From Lachnospiraceae bacterium G41 (lineage in GTDB: Bacteria; Bacillota; Clostridia; Lachnospirales; Lachnospiraceae): 64,000 nucleotides of DNA. How positions within the stretch are numbered: position 1 is the first letter of the stretch; the number at the start of each line of letters is the position of its first letter. Position numbers and translations under genes: made by a program. The notes beneath the pieces were generated by a model. That model had not been told where the DNA came from and made no database searches. It saw only the letters and a list, made by a program, of their open reading frames with translations. Shown one piece after another: positions 44,773-52,974 of this stretch. The DNA is taken from positions 124,001-188,000 of the forward strand of contig FNEU01000003.1 in the NCBI GenBank assembly GCA_900100245.1, in the 5' to 3' direction.

Positions 44773-44985
44773 TCATTCTTCGTTGCTGTACTCGAGGATA
44801 TCGCCCGGCTGGCACTCGAGTGCTTCACAGATGGCTTCCAAAGTGGAGAAGCGGATCGCACTTATCTTGCCTGTTTTCATTTTGGAAAGGTTGACATTGG
44901 ATACACCGACTTTCTCGGCGAGTTCGTTTAATGACATTTTTCGGTCGGCCATAACGCGGTCGAGTCTTAAGATAATTCTACCCAT
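44773..44985 (-). CDS. Small XRE-family HTH regulator (YozG-like)
   Basis: 70 residues, almost entirely one Cro/CI-type helix-turn-helix (KMSLNELAEKVGVSNVNLSK with MKTGKISAIRFSTLEAICEA). GGGAGGTG precedes the ATG. It follows the DUF2975-family gene by 11 nt; this pair is a recurrent arrangement in Firmicutes. It probably represses its own operon. Confidence 0.88.
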   Translation of the reverse strand: MGRIILRLDRVMADRKMSLNELAEKVGVSNVNLSKMKTGKISAIRFSTLEAICEALECQPGDILEYSNEE

Positions 44986-44996
44986 AGTGCACCTCC

Positions 44997-45587
44997 CTAT
45001 AATGTTTCGTCAGACTGAATCTGAAGCTCTTTGCCGTACTGCATGATGGTGATGATAGCCCAGGTTACGAATCCGCCGAGGATTGTAAAGCCCCAGCCTA
45101 TTGTTCCTCCTAAGATAAGATCTACCAGTATAAGGGAGATTAGAAGCCTTCTTATTACTTTGTCGCTGAAAGGCGTTTCTTCCTTTACAATGATGTCAAA
45201 TACACTGTAAAAGAGTGCAAGCACGATAGTTGTGAAAACAAGAATTCCGAATACTATGAATAAGTATAATCCGAATACAAAGCTTATAGAACCTTCGTCA
45301 AATTTCTCCTGAATTGCGGGTACATCGGAATGCCAGTTATCGGGGTCGGGTAAATCTACTCTGCCGATTTTCATTCCGTGATACATGATGTCCACATCCG
45401 TATTGCCTTCGGCCTGTGCCTGCTTAATATACGGATCAATTTTGGAAGATCCGGCCGTCATGATAATACCTGAGGCCAGGGCGAGTATTGTGGCTACGAT
45501 TGTTGTTATCAAAAGTATCAGAGATACTATTTTAACGCCTTTACAGCTTTTCTTAACTGCCAATAATTTTTCATTTTCCTTGCTCAT
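44997..45587 (-). CDS. DUF2975-family membrane protein
   Basis: 196 residues with four membrane helices; the loop after the first helix is exported-side and contains PDPDNWHSDVPAIQEKFDEG. FDIIVKEETPFSDKVIRRL is the DUF2975 signature. Function unknown; genes of this family are regularly linked to a small XRE regulator, as here. AAAGGAGA precedes the ATG. Confidence 0.85.
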   Translation of the reverse strand: MSKENEKLLAVKKSCKGVKIVSLILLITTIVATILALASGIIMTAGSSKIDPYIKQAQAEGNTDVDIMYHGMKIGRVDLPDPDNWHSDVPAIQEKFDEGSISFVFGLYLFIVFGILVFTTIVLALFYSVFDIIVKEETPFSDKVIRRLLISLILVDLILGGTIGWGFTILGGFVTWAIITIMQYGKELQIQSDETL

Positions 45588-45717
45588 TTTTATTCTCCTT
45601 TGGGGTTAACCCACATCATATTCTTAATTTGTTACTGTTTTCCTCACGTGATTATGTATCATTAAACTGCTTTTGAATCTCCGGAAATTCATCGGCGGTT
45701 TTCCTGTTTACGAGACA

Positions 45718-45746
45718 AGAATAACACCCAAATTTATCTTTGTCAA
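45718..45746 (-). promoter_or_regulatory. Promoter of the DUF2975/HTH operon
   Basis: On the minus strand TTGACA (45746-45741) and TATTCT (45723-45718), 17-nt spacer. The 445-bp gap 45588-46032 also holds a GGGTTAACCC palindrome (45603-45612) and AT-rich DNA. Confidence 0.7.
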
Positions 45747-45879
45747 CAAAAATTTAACGATAAACATTAAAAATTTAACGAAAATGATAATTTCAAAATC
45801 ATAAAAGACACGCAAACGCCCTGTTTTCAGGCATTTTCGCTATTTGAAAATATTTTAAAAACTTTTTGAAAAATTGCTA

Positions 45880-45952
45880 TTGACAACTTTATTTGTCATC
45901 GCTATACTGTTTTTGACAATGAAAGTTGTCAAAACGACAAAATTTGTTGTCA
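45880..45952 (+). promoter_or_regulatory. CPBP-operon promoter with three phased TGACAA-N6-TTGTCA dyads
   Basis: Promoter TTGACA (45880-45885), 17 nt, TATACT (45903-45908). Dyad 1: TGACAA/TTGTCA at 45881-45898, across the promoter. Dyad 2: TTTTGACAA/TTGTCAAAA at 45911-45934. Dyad 3: GACAA/TTGTC at 45936-45951. All have a six-base spacer; centres are 33 and 21 bp apart, close to whole helical turns. Likely operator array for one of the adjacent XRE regulators. Confidence 0.75.
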
Positions 45953-46032
45953 GACAAAATTGCATCTTTTATGAGATTTTAAAAATCTTTTATGATGTAT
46001 TTCTTAATTTAATTTTTATGAGGTGATATGAA

Positions 46033-47094
46033 ATGGAAAACAGCAGTTTAATGAAGAAGTCGTATTCGAGATATGCTTTTTCGGCAATAATGTTCTTGGT
46101 GGCAGCGGTCATAGTTCAGCTTTTTAATAATATTGTTCTTGCGAACGTGCTTCCGGAAAGTTTTACGAATTCAAGTATTTTTTCATTTTTGAATATTATT
46201 ATTCCCGAATATTTCGTAGGATTCCCGGTTCTAATTATTCTGATTATGTTTGCATTCAAATTTGATGTGAAAGCACCCGAGAAAAACAAATTCGGCTTCG
46301 GAAAATTCATAGTAGTTTTGTTTCTGATGATTGGTGCCGTAGGTGTCGGAGCTGTTGTAGGTGCAATAGTAAACTTCGCATTCACACTTCCTTTTGGAGT
46401 AAAAGTAACCGATACCAATGCACTTGCAAAGCTGATGACAGGTTCTAATGCGTTTTGGAGAATTTTAACCGTCGGCGTTCTTGCACCAATCGTAGAGGAA
46501 CTTGTTTTCCGTAAGTTTCTTATAGACAGAGTGGTTAAGTACGGTGAATGGGTAGCAATTATCACTTCCGGATTAATGTTCGGTCTTTTCCACGGTAACT
46601 TCTCGCAGTTCTTCTTTGCTACATTAATTGGCGGAATATTTGCTTATGTTTATATCCGCACAGGAAAAGTATGGATCACAATCATATATCATATGTTATT
46701 AAACCTTGCTACCAGCGTAGTCACCACGACTCTTTTGGGAATGGCAGATTATGAAGCAGTTACAAGATATTCGGAACTCAGCAAACAGGTATTGGCCAAC
46801 CCCAACGATACAGCGCTTCAGGCAGAGATGACCGAAGCTATGATGGCATCGATTCCATATATATTATTAGCCTTATGGTTTATTTTCCTTATTTTCCTTG
46901 CAATTGTCGGAATAGTAGTATGGATAATAGTTCTTGCCAAAAAGAAAATCAAAGTTCAGCCTACGGAAGCTCAGGTTGAAAAAGGTATGAAATATGCCTG
47001 GGGCAACATCGGAATGATTATTTTCATAATCGGAACCGGCGCACTCTTCGTATTTAACTACCTGGCAATGATAATACCTGCGATAAAAGGATAG
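46033..47094 (+). CDS. CPBP-family intramembrane metalloprotease
   Basis: 353 residues, about eight membrane helices. The Abi/CPBP motifs are intact: EELVFRKFLIDR (EExxxR), FGLFHGNFSQFF (FxxxH) and IYHMLLNLAT (HxxxN). Roles of the family include prenyl-protein-type proteolysis and bacteriocin self-immunity. It heads an operon with an XRE regulator and a DUF3169 membrane protein under an operator-rich promoter. ATG follows GAGGTGATATGAA. Confidence 0.9.
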   Translation: MENSSLMKKSYSRYAFSAIMFLVAAVIVQLFNNIVLANVLPESFTNSSIFSFLNIIIPEYFVGFPVLIILIMFAFKFDVKAPEKNKFGFGKFIVVLFLMIGAVGVGAVVGAIVNFAFTLPFGVKVTDTNALAKLMTGSNAFWRILTVGVLAPIVEELVFRKFLIDRVVKYGEWVAIITSGLMFGLFHGNFSQFFFATLIGGIFAYVYIRTGKVWITIIYHMLLNLATSVVTTTLLGMADYEAVTRYSELSKQVLANPNDTALQAEMTEAMMASIPYILLALWFIFLIFLAIVGIVVWIIVLAKKKIKVQPTEAQVEKGMKYAWGNIGMIIFIIGTGALFVFNYLAMIIPAIKG

Positions 47095-47128
47095 ATCATA
47101 AAAGAATTGAGATTATAAGGATTTGCCG

Positions 47129-47353
47129 ATGTCTCTTAATAATCATTTGAAAGAGTACCGGGCGCGGATAGGTGTTAACCAGCAGGAGCTGGGCGCCATG
47201 GTACACGTTTCAAGACAGACAATCAGTTTGATAGAAAGAGGAGATTATTCTCCGTCAGTGACCTTGGCCTTAAAACTGGCCGGGGTTTTTGACGTTAAAG
47301 TTGAGGATATCTTCGAGTACACGGATGACGGAAAGGATGAAAGCAATGAATGA
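47129..47353 (+). CDS. Small XRE-family HTH regulator
   Basis: 74 residues from ATG 47129 (AAGGA seven bases upstream; TTG 47123 also possible). YgzD/YvaO-like Cro/CI HTH: LKEYRARIGVNQQELGAMVH then VSRQTISLIERGDYSPSVTL. It lies between the CPBP and DUF3169 genes and overlaps the latter's start. Confidence 0.9.
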   Translation: MSLNNHLKEYRARIGVNQQELGAMVHVSRQTISLIERGDYSPSVTLALKLAGVFDVKVEDIFEYTDDGKDESNE

Positions 47354-48167
47354 AGAAAAGAAAATTGAAGAGATAAAAAAAGAAGATTCTGTGAAAGCAC
47401 CGATTTTCTTTATAGTTCTGGCCGGCCTTTGTGTCTTCGGTGGTTTCTTTGGCTTTTTTATAGGCGCCATGCAGGAAAAAATGGATTATATATTGAGTCT
47501 TTGTAGAGAGAATACGCAGATTATAAGTATCTTTTTTACCATGCTTTTAATTCTTACCGGAACGATTTTTTCGCTCTATTTTATAATTCGATTTTCTATG
47601 CTTAAGAAACTTTGGGCGAAGGAAGAAGAGCGTGACGATAACTGGGATTACATTGAAGATAAACTTGCTGCACTTCTCACTGCAGTGAGCTGTGCAATTA
47701 TCATAACCTTCTTTTTATACGGCTGCGCCGTGTATAATATCCGAGGAAATTTAAGCGTAATAGAGCCCGGAATGAGAATCATAGATAAGCTGTATGATAT
47801 TGCTTTTGGATGTTCTATTATATTTATGTTGATTTTCAATTTTGTGTTCTTTTATATGCAAAAGAAACTCGTGGATTTTGAAAAGATAATGAATCCCGAG
47901 AAAAAGGGAAGCCTGTACGATTTTGGTTTCAACAAGAAATGGTATGAAAGCTTCGATGAAGCAGAAAGAAATCAGGTTGGAATAGCAAGCTACAAGGCAT
48001 TTATCATAGTAAGCAAAACCTGTCTTATAATGATAGCGGCTCTTATGTTTTTGGGAATGGTTTTGGAAATAACCATTTTACCGCTTTTAAGTGTCTGCGT
48101 TCTATGGCTGGTACAGGTAATTGCATTCGGAATCGAAAGCAAAAGAGCATCAAAGAAGTTGTTGTAA
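47346..48167 (+). CDS. DUF3169-family membrane protein
   Basis: 273 residues from ATG 47346 (AAAGGA upstream, overlapping the HTH stop); other in-frame starts exist at 47325 and 47337. About six membrane helices; the second half has the DUF3169-like segment YDFGFNKKWYESFDEAERNQ. Family function unknown, often beside XRE regulators. Its end overlaps the convergent HAD gene by 18 bases. Confidence 0.75.
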   Translation: MNEEKKIEEIKKEDSVKAPIFFIVLAGLCVFGGFFGFFIGAMQEKMDYILSLCRENTQIISIFFTMLLILTGTIFSLYFIIRFSMLKKLWAKEEERDDNWDYIEDKLAALLTAVSCAIIITFFLYGCAVYNIRGNLSVIEPGMRIIDKLYDIAFGCSIIFMLIFNFVFFYMQKKLVDFEKIMNPEKKGSLYDFGFNKKWYESFDEAERNQVGIASYKAFIIVSKTCLIMIAALMFLGMVLEITILPLLSVCVLWLVQVIAFGIESKRASKKLL

Positions 48168-48794
48168 TCCCAGAACACTTTCAAACTCGGCATAAATCAT
48201 GGGCTTTATTGAATCATCCGCCGGAGCCTGATCCGGAATAAAGATGACTTTAAGACCTGCATCATATGCACTTTTAACACCGTTCGGAGCGTCTTCGACA
48301 GCGAAGCATTCGGACGGTTTTTTATTTAATTTTTCGCATGCAAATTTATAAATGTCGGGCGCGGGCTTTCCGCATTTCACCATGGTAGCACAGATAATAT
48401 CCGTGAAAAATTCGGAGATTCCTGTCATTTCAAGATATTTGGTTGTGCGCTCCAAATCTGTAGCCGTTGCGATAGCTACGGTTATGTTTTTTTCTTTTAG
48501 GAGCGTGAGGATTTCCTTTACTTCCGGACGAAGATCGATGCCGTATTTTTCGATATGTCCTTCGACATATTCTTTTCTTCTTTGTCTCACAAGATTGTAA
48601 TCAAAATCTTCCCCGTACCAGTCTTTAAACTGTCTCGGCGCAAAAGGCCTGCCGAGAGAACGAAGCATCAGTGCACGCTCGTCGGACAACTCATATCCGT
48701 AGTCTTTAAGAGCCATCGGCCAGTATTTTCTGTATAATTTTTCGGTATCAATTAATGTACCGTCAAGATCGAATATAAATGCGGGTTTTTCCAT
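48150..48794 (-). CDS. HAD-superfamily phosphatase (beta-phosphoglucomutase-like)
   Basis: 214 residues from the ATG ending at 48794, preceded by GGGAGA; the open frame continues far upstream but only through non-coding repeats. Motif I FDLDGTLIDTEKL (nucleophile Asp), motif II ATATD, the Lys in CGKPAPDIYKFA, and motif IV VEDAPNGVKSAYDAGLKVIF are all present, with a helical cap in between. Sugar-phosphate phosphatase or mutase; substrate unknown. Confidence 0.9.
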   Translation of the reverse strand: MEKPAFIFDLDGTLIDTEKLYRKYWPMALKDYGYELSDERALMLRSLGRPFAPRQFKDWYGEDFDYNLVRQRRKEYVEGHIEKYGIDLRPEVKEILTLLKEKNITVAIATATDLERTTKYLEMTGISEFFTDIICATMVKCGKPAPDIYKFACEKLNKKPSECFAVEDAPNGVKSAYDAGLKVIFIPDQAPADDSIKPMIYAEFESVLGLQQLL

Positions 48795-48829
48795 TTTCTC
48801 CCTTTCAGGCATTTGGGGACGTGTGCGGA

Positions 48830-48904
48830 GCACTTGGCGAGGTTTTTTCGAGCCTAGTGCGTGCCATGGGATTCCACTTGGTGAGGTTCTTTCGAACCTA
48901 GTGG
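48830..48904. repeat. Two tandem 31-nt hairpin repeats
   Basis: Copy 1 (48830-48860) has arms GCACTTGGC and GCCTAGTGC; copy 2 (48874-48904) has arms CCACTTGGT and ACCTAGTGG. Both share the core GAGGTT-YTTTCGA-RCC and are separated by 13 bases. Compensatory changes between copies keep the pairing. The rest of the 289-nt gap to the next gene (48795-49083) holds GGGGAC-type phrases and a promoter. Confidence 0.75.
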
Positions 48905-49029
48905 AAGACCAGTGATATTTTGGCTTTTTGACCACCCGGGGACAGTTCTCCTGCCGTCCGACCATAATATAATATCCGAAAAAAGCGGAGAATTCAATTG
49001 GAGAAAAAGCAATAAACGTAAAAAAGTAC

Positions 49030-49058
49030 TTGAAAATACATCGGCATACCGATATAAT
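49030..49058 (+). promoter_or_regulatory. Promoter of the HTH/nucleotidyltransferase pair with operator dyad
   Basis: TTGAAA (49030-49035), 17 nt, TATAAT (49053-49058). The spacer contains ATCGG-CATA-CCGAT (49040-49053), a perfect dyad touching the -10, as expected for autorepression by the first gene product. Confidence 0.75.
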
Positions 49059-49083
49059 TTTAAAAAAGAAGGAGATGAAAAAT

Positions 49084-49653
49084 ATGTTGATTAATGACAA
49101 ACTTATAGAAAAGAATATGACAATGTATCGTTTAAGTAAGGAAAGTGGCGTTCCACAGGCAACGCTAAATGATATATGCAGCGGGAAAACCGATTTAGAA
49201 AAGTGTGCGGCAGGGACATTGTATAAGATTGCGAAAGTTCTTAATGTTTCCGTAGAAGATATTCTTGACTCGGCGAATATTATTCGGAGTGAATTTGAAA
49301 CATTTAAGAGCAATACTTGTCATTATGTAAAGGATATGGGTGATATTGATTTTATGATAGATGTTTTGGAGACAGATCAAATAAGCGCTTTATACAAAAA
49401 ACGCTGGTATCCTGAAGCTTTTTATCTTCTTGCTATGGTGGATTATCTTTCCAAGGAAAATAATATCCCTCTTTGCACAAAATATGACGATTTACGCACT
49501 AAAAAATTGCAGAAACCAATCTATCCTGCAGGTGTTCTTCTGACTAGTGAAGTCCTAAAATCAGATGAACCCATAAAAAAAGCAGAGGCAGATGCTATTC
49601 CGGAATTTAAAAAATTTAATATTATGGAAAGTGAGGTGAGAAATGTTGTATGA
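49084..49653 (+). CDS. XRE HTH protein, putative antitoxin
   Basis: 189 residues. N-terminal HTH (about 5-62: NMTMYRLSKESGVPQATLND, IAKVLNVSVEDIL) plus a C-terminal domain of about 120 residues without a family I recognise. ATG 49084 with AAGGAGA nine bases upstream. Its end overlaps the nucleotidyltransferase gene by 11 bases, the coupling typical of toxin-antitoxin operons. Confidence 0.75.
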   Translation: MLINDKLIEKNMTMYRLSKESGVPQATLNDICSGKTDLEKCAAGTLYKIAKVLNVSVEDILDSANIIRSEFETFKSNTCHYVKDMGDIDFMIDVLETDQISALYKKRWYPEAFYLLAMVDYLSKENNIPLCTKYDDLRTKKLQKPIYPAGVLLTSEVLKSDEPIKKAEADAIPEFKKFNIMESEVRNVV

Positions 49654-50362
49654 TAAACCTTTTTCGAAAGAAAATTTGGATGTTTATTTAAAAGAATTGG
49701 CTAAAGAATATCGGAAAATAAATGGGAAAAATACTCCAGCAGAAATCATTTTGGTAGGAGGAGCAGCAGTTATTGTCAATTATGGATTCAGAGAAATGAC
49801 TTATGATATGGATGTGATAATCAATGCTTCTTCCTCAATGAAAGATGCAATAAATTATGTCGGGGACAAGTATGGGCTGCCTATGGGATGGATAAATGAG
49901 GATTTTAAGAAAACAACTTCATATACTCCTAAGATTATCCAATATTCCAAGTATTACAAAACATACTCCAATGTAGTTACATTTAGGGCTGTCTCAGGAG
50001 AATATTTGATAGCAATGAAATTAAAGTCCGGAAGAAAGTATAAGTATGACAGATCCGATGTGATTGGTATTTTATTAGAACAAAAGAATTTAGGAAGTCC
50101 AATAACATTTGAGAAAATAAAAAAAGCAGTCATCAATTTGTATGGTTCATATGAGGTCCTTTCAGAAGAGATTCGTCAATTTATTGAAAGTGTTATCGAA
50201 AATGGAGATTACGAGGAATTATTTAAAAAGACACGTCAGTACGAGAAAGAGAATAAAGAGAACCTGATTGAATATCAGGAGGAAAAACCCGGAGTGATAA
50301 ACGGGAATAATTTAAACGATATTATTGATATTTTACGTAAAAGAAAAAAAGAAAATGAATAA
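49643..50362 (+). CDS. Nucleotidyltransferase (DUF6036/AbiEii-like), putative toxin
   Basis: 239 residues. N-terminal nucleotidyltransferase core: AEIILVGGAAVIVNYGFREM then TYDMDVII, giving the Gly-Gly and the Asp-x-Asp pair (about Asp55 and Asp57). LIAMKLKSGRKYKYDRSDVI matches the conserved second half of AbiEii-like enzymes. C-terminus charged. Enzymes of this group modify tRNA ends or proteins and act as toxins or abortive-infection effectors; the activity here is inferred. RBS GTGAGGTGAG lies in the preceding gene. Confidence 0.75.
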   Translation: MLYDKPFSKENLDVYLKELAKEYRKINGKNTPAEIILVGGAAVIVNYGFREMTYDMDVIINASSSMKDAINYVGDKYGLPMGWINEDFKKTTSYTPKIIQYSKYYKTYSNVVTFRAVSGEYLIAMKLKSGRKYKYDRSDVIGILLEQKNLGSPITFEKIKKAVINLYGSYEVLSEEIRQFIESVIENGDYEELFKKTRQYEKENKENLIEYQEEKPGVINGNNLNDIIDILRKRKKENE

Positions 50363-50371
50363 ACAAGAAAC

Positions 50372-50400
50372 AGCGCCTGTTACAAATTGTAGCAGGCGCT
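50372..50400. terminator. Bidirectional terminator between the NTase and histidine kinase genes
   Basis: A long stem from AGCGCCTGTTACAA to TTGTAGCAGGCGCT with a minimal loop and one wobble pair; only weak T-tracts on either side. Confidence 0.75.
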
Positions 50401-50404
50401 TCTA

Positions 50405-52108
50405 TTATTTAATGATTACTCTAAACCAACCGTCTTTTATTTTTATCTTTGATTTAAATCCCAGGTTGTCTAAAATGTTCTTTACTATCGATAAACCAAG
50501 TCCGGTTCCGTTCTTGTCACTTCTGCTTGGATCACCCTTTACGAAGGGTTCCCAGAGTTTTGAAGGTTTAACATCAATGGCATCAATGGGTGTGTTTTCT
50601 ATTACGAAAACATGCTTGCTGAAAGGTTTGTCTTTAGCGTATACATTTACATTTCCGCCCTCTTTGGTATACTTTGCGGCGTTTGATAAAAGATTATCCA
50701 TAACCCTTTCAAGCGAGGCTCTGTCGGCATTGCGATTAAACGAACCATCGACAGTTAACGTGATATTTCTCTCTTCCAAAAGAGGTTTAATTCTTTCGGC
50801 CTGAGCCTTTGCAATTTCGCAGAAATCCAGCTTTTCGACTTTGTTTTTTGCGGTCTCTTCTTCGAGCTTTGCGAGGCCTAAAACATCGGTTATTATGCCG
50901 TTCATGTAATTGGTATTTTCAAGTATAGCGTCGGCGTAATGTTCGCGTTTTTTGGTCTGAACATTTTCCTTCAGGTTCTCTGCATATCCCGACATTACGG
51001 TAAGCGGAGTTTTAAGATCATGCGCCATCGAACTCATCAGCGCTTTTCTGTAGTCCTCGTTTCTGTAAAAGCCTTTGAGCTTTTCGTAGGAGATCTTTGA
51101 AATCAAAAGACATATTCCTGTGTCAATAAATAAATAAATTAAAGCGAGGAGAATCATTACTGACATGTACGCTTTAGTGAAATTATCACTTAACATGAAG
51201 TGAACCGTATATGTGTTGCCGCTTGCATCTTTTATCTGCTTGCTGATATGCGACAGATGGTCAAGGTATGTGACTTTGGAAGTAACGTCTTTTACGCTTT
51301 CTTTTCCGCCGCAAAGAAGAGTGAAGCTGCTGATTAATTTTCCGTCAAAATATCTGGTTGTGCTGTTTTCATCAGGAATCGAAGCAGAATCCGAAACGGC
51401 GTTATATTCCAAATATCCCGAAACATCCGCAGGTGTTAAATCGGTCTCCACTTTTTTAATATAATTTTCATATAACTCTTCTTCCGATTCATATCCTAAA
51501 AACATCTTTGTTTCATAGTACGGGAATACGCATTTTCCGACATAAAATTTGTGTGTGTCGGGATCGGCATATCCGGTAAGAATTATAGGATGAGAGTCGA
51601 CTATTTTTCTGGGTAAAAGAAATTCAAGCACCGTATCGCTGATATAAGCCTCGTCGCGTCTTAAAAGATCCGCAAATTCGGGGTATGAATTAAGGTAATC
51701 AAGGTCGCATGTATAAACATCCGTAAGGCGGTTTGTTATACCTAAATCCCTGTCGATAATCAGTATCTGTATTGCTTTTTCGCTGTCCAGAACAACTTCC
51801 CCGTTCGCGTCTTCGACATATGCGATTGATTTATATCCCGGCCATGCAAAAACAGAAGAGCTTTGATAAAGACGTAAATTTAATCCAATCAAGTCCTGCT
51901 TTTCCGCGAATGAATATTCGTGTAAATATTCTTCGATATTTTTTATCCGGCTGTCGGAATAAATTTCATTATTTCTTTCAAGTTCCGATTCCGAACGCAT
52001 ATTCATAAAAGTAACCGTAATTATGAAAACGATAATAACAATCGGTATTGATATTAAAAATTTAGGAATAAAAACTTGGATAAAGTTTTTTCGTTTGTTT
52101 TTAGCCAT
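50405..52108 (-). CDS. Sensor histidine kinase
   Basis: 567 residues. Two membrane helices (about 15-35 and 310-335) flank a large extracellular sensor domain. HisKA dimerisation box with the phospho-acceptor His in MAHDLKTPLTVMSGYAEN, then the HATPase domain with N box (DNLLSNAAKYT) and G2 box NGTGLGLSIVKNIL. Sixteen bases after the regulator gene. Signal unknown; cell-envelope sensing would fit the architecture. Confidence 0.93.
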   Translation of the reverse strand: MAKNKRKNFIQVFIPKFLISIPIVIIVFIITVTFMNMRSESELERNNEIYSDSRIKNIEEYLHEYSFAEKQDLIGLNLRLYQSSSVFAWPGYKSIAYVEDANGEVVLDSEKAIQILIIDRDLGITNRLTDVYTCDLDYLNSYPEFADLLRRDEAYISDTVLEFLLPRKIVDSHPIILTGYADPDTHKFYVGKCVFPYYETKMFLGYESEEELYENYIKKVETDLTPADVSGYLEYNAVSDSASIPDENSTTRYFDGKLISSFTLLCGGKESVKDVTSKVTYLDHLSHISKQIKDASGNTYTVHFMLSDNFTKAYMSVMILLALIYLFIDTGICLLISKISYEKLKGFYRNEDYRKALMSSMAHDLKTPLTVMSGYAENLKENVQTKKREHYADAILENTNYMNGIITDVLGLAKLEEETAKNKVEKLDFCEIAKAQAERIKPLLEERNITLTVDGSFNRNADRASLERVMDNLLSNAAKYTKEGGNVNVYAKDKPFSKHVFVIENTPIDAIDVKPSKLWEPFVKGDPSRSDKNGTGLGLSIVKNILDNLGFKSKIKIKDGWFRVIIK

Positions 52109-52123
52109 AATACTTCCTCCGCT

Positions 52124-52801
52124 TTAATCGGTCAGTTTGTATCCTTTTGAAATGATGGTCTTAATCTGAGATCCTGCACTGCCGAGAGATTTACGAAGTT
52201 TTTTGATGTGATTGTCGACAACTCTGTCGCCGCCTTCGTATTCGTAGCCCCAGATGGATGAAAGCAGAGTATTTCTGCTTATTACCCAGTCTTTGTGTTT
52301 TGCAAGATACGAAAGAAGTTCGAACTCTTTGGGTGCCAGTTCTACGGTTTTTCCGTCAGCGATTACTTCCATGGAATTGAAGTTGACAGAAATTTTTCCG
52401 ATGGTAACGGAATCGTCAATTACCGTGCCCTTGGCCCTGTTTAAAAGTGCAATGCATTTTGCGTATAAGGTAGCGAGCGAAAAAGGTTTTAAAACGTAAT
52501 CGTCACACCCGGTTTCAAACCCTGCAAGAACGTCTTCTTCGAGAGTTCTGGCCGTCAGGAAAATTACCGGAACATCACTTTTTTTACGAATCATTCTGCA
52601 CAAAGAAAAGCCGTCCAGATAGGGAAGCATAACATCTAAAAGAATCAAATCGTATTCATTCTCCGATATCATTTCCTCTGCGACAAGTCCGTTTTCAGCC
52701 GCAAAAAACACGAAGGTATTGTCTTTCCTCGAGGTAAAATAGTCTTCGATTATTTCGCGAATCTGTGCATCGTCTTCAACACAAAGCATTTTGTAATTCA
52801 T
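52124..52801 (-). CDS. OmpR-family response regulator
   Basis: 225 residues: receiver domain (1-120) with acidic pocket CVEDD and phospho-acceptor Asp in DLILLDVMLPYLDG, Thr in FLTAR, Lys in YVLKPF; winged-helix DNA-binding domain (130-225) with SIWGYEYEGGDRVVDNHIKK. Cognate kinase follows. Likely autoregulated through direct repeats upstream of its start. Confidence 0.95.
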   Translation of the reverse strand: MNYKMLCVEDDAQIREIIEDYFTSRKDNTFVFFAAENGLVAEEMISENEYDLILLDVMLPYLDGFSLCRMIRKKSDVPVIFLTARTLEEDVLAGFETGCDDYVLKPFSLATLYAKCIALLNRAKGTVIDDSVTIGKISVNFNSMEVIADGKTVELAPKEFELLSYLAKHKDWVISRNTLLSSIWGYEYEGGDRVVDNHIKKLRKSLGSAGSQIKTIISKGYKLTD

Positions 52802-52841
52802 AGCTCGGACCTCATTTCATGACTTTATGATACAAAGCGGA

Positions 52842-52861
52842 TGTATCCTTTGTGTATCCTT
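52842..52861 (-). promoter_or_regulatory. Tandem direct repeat, probable response-regulator site
   Basis: On the minus strand AAGGATACA occurs twice (52861-52853 and 52850-52842), an 11-bp period, about 45-60 bp before the regulator's start; a third related half-site (GATACAAAG on the plus strand, 52829-52837) is inverted. OmpR-family dimers bind such 10-11 bp spaced direct repeats. Confidence 0.55.
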
Positions 52862-52974
52862 GAAGTAAAATGATTATAACATGATAAAGATTTATACGGT
52901 ATTGTCTAACGCGGAAAATCATTTTATAATTTTTGCAGATTTGTTTTTATTTTTTTACGAAAGGAACATAAAAA

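Noticed and set aside
48795-49313. Upstream extension of the HAD phosphatase frame to 387 codons
   Set aside because: The extra part runs through the hairpin repeats and over the start of the HTH gene; the short start has GGGAGA upstream and gives a normal HAD N-terminus.
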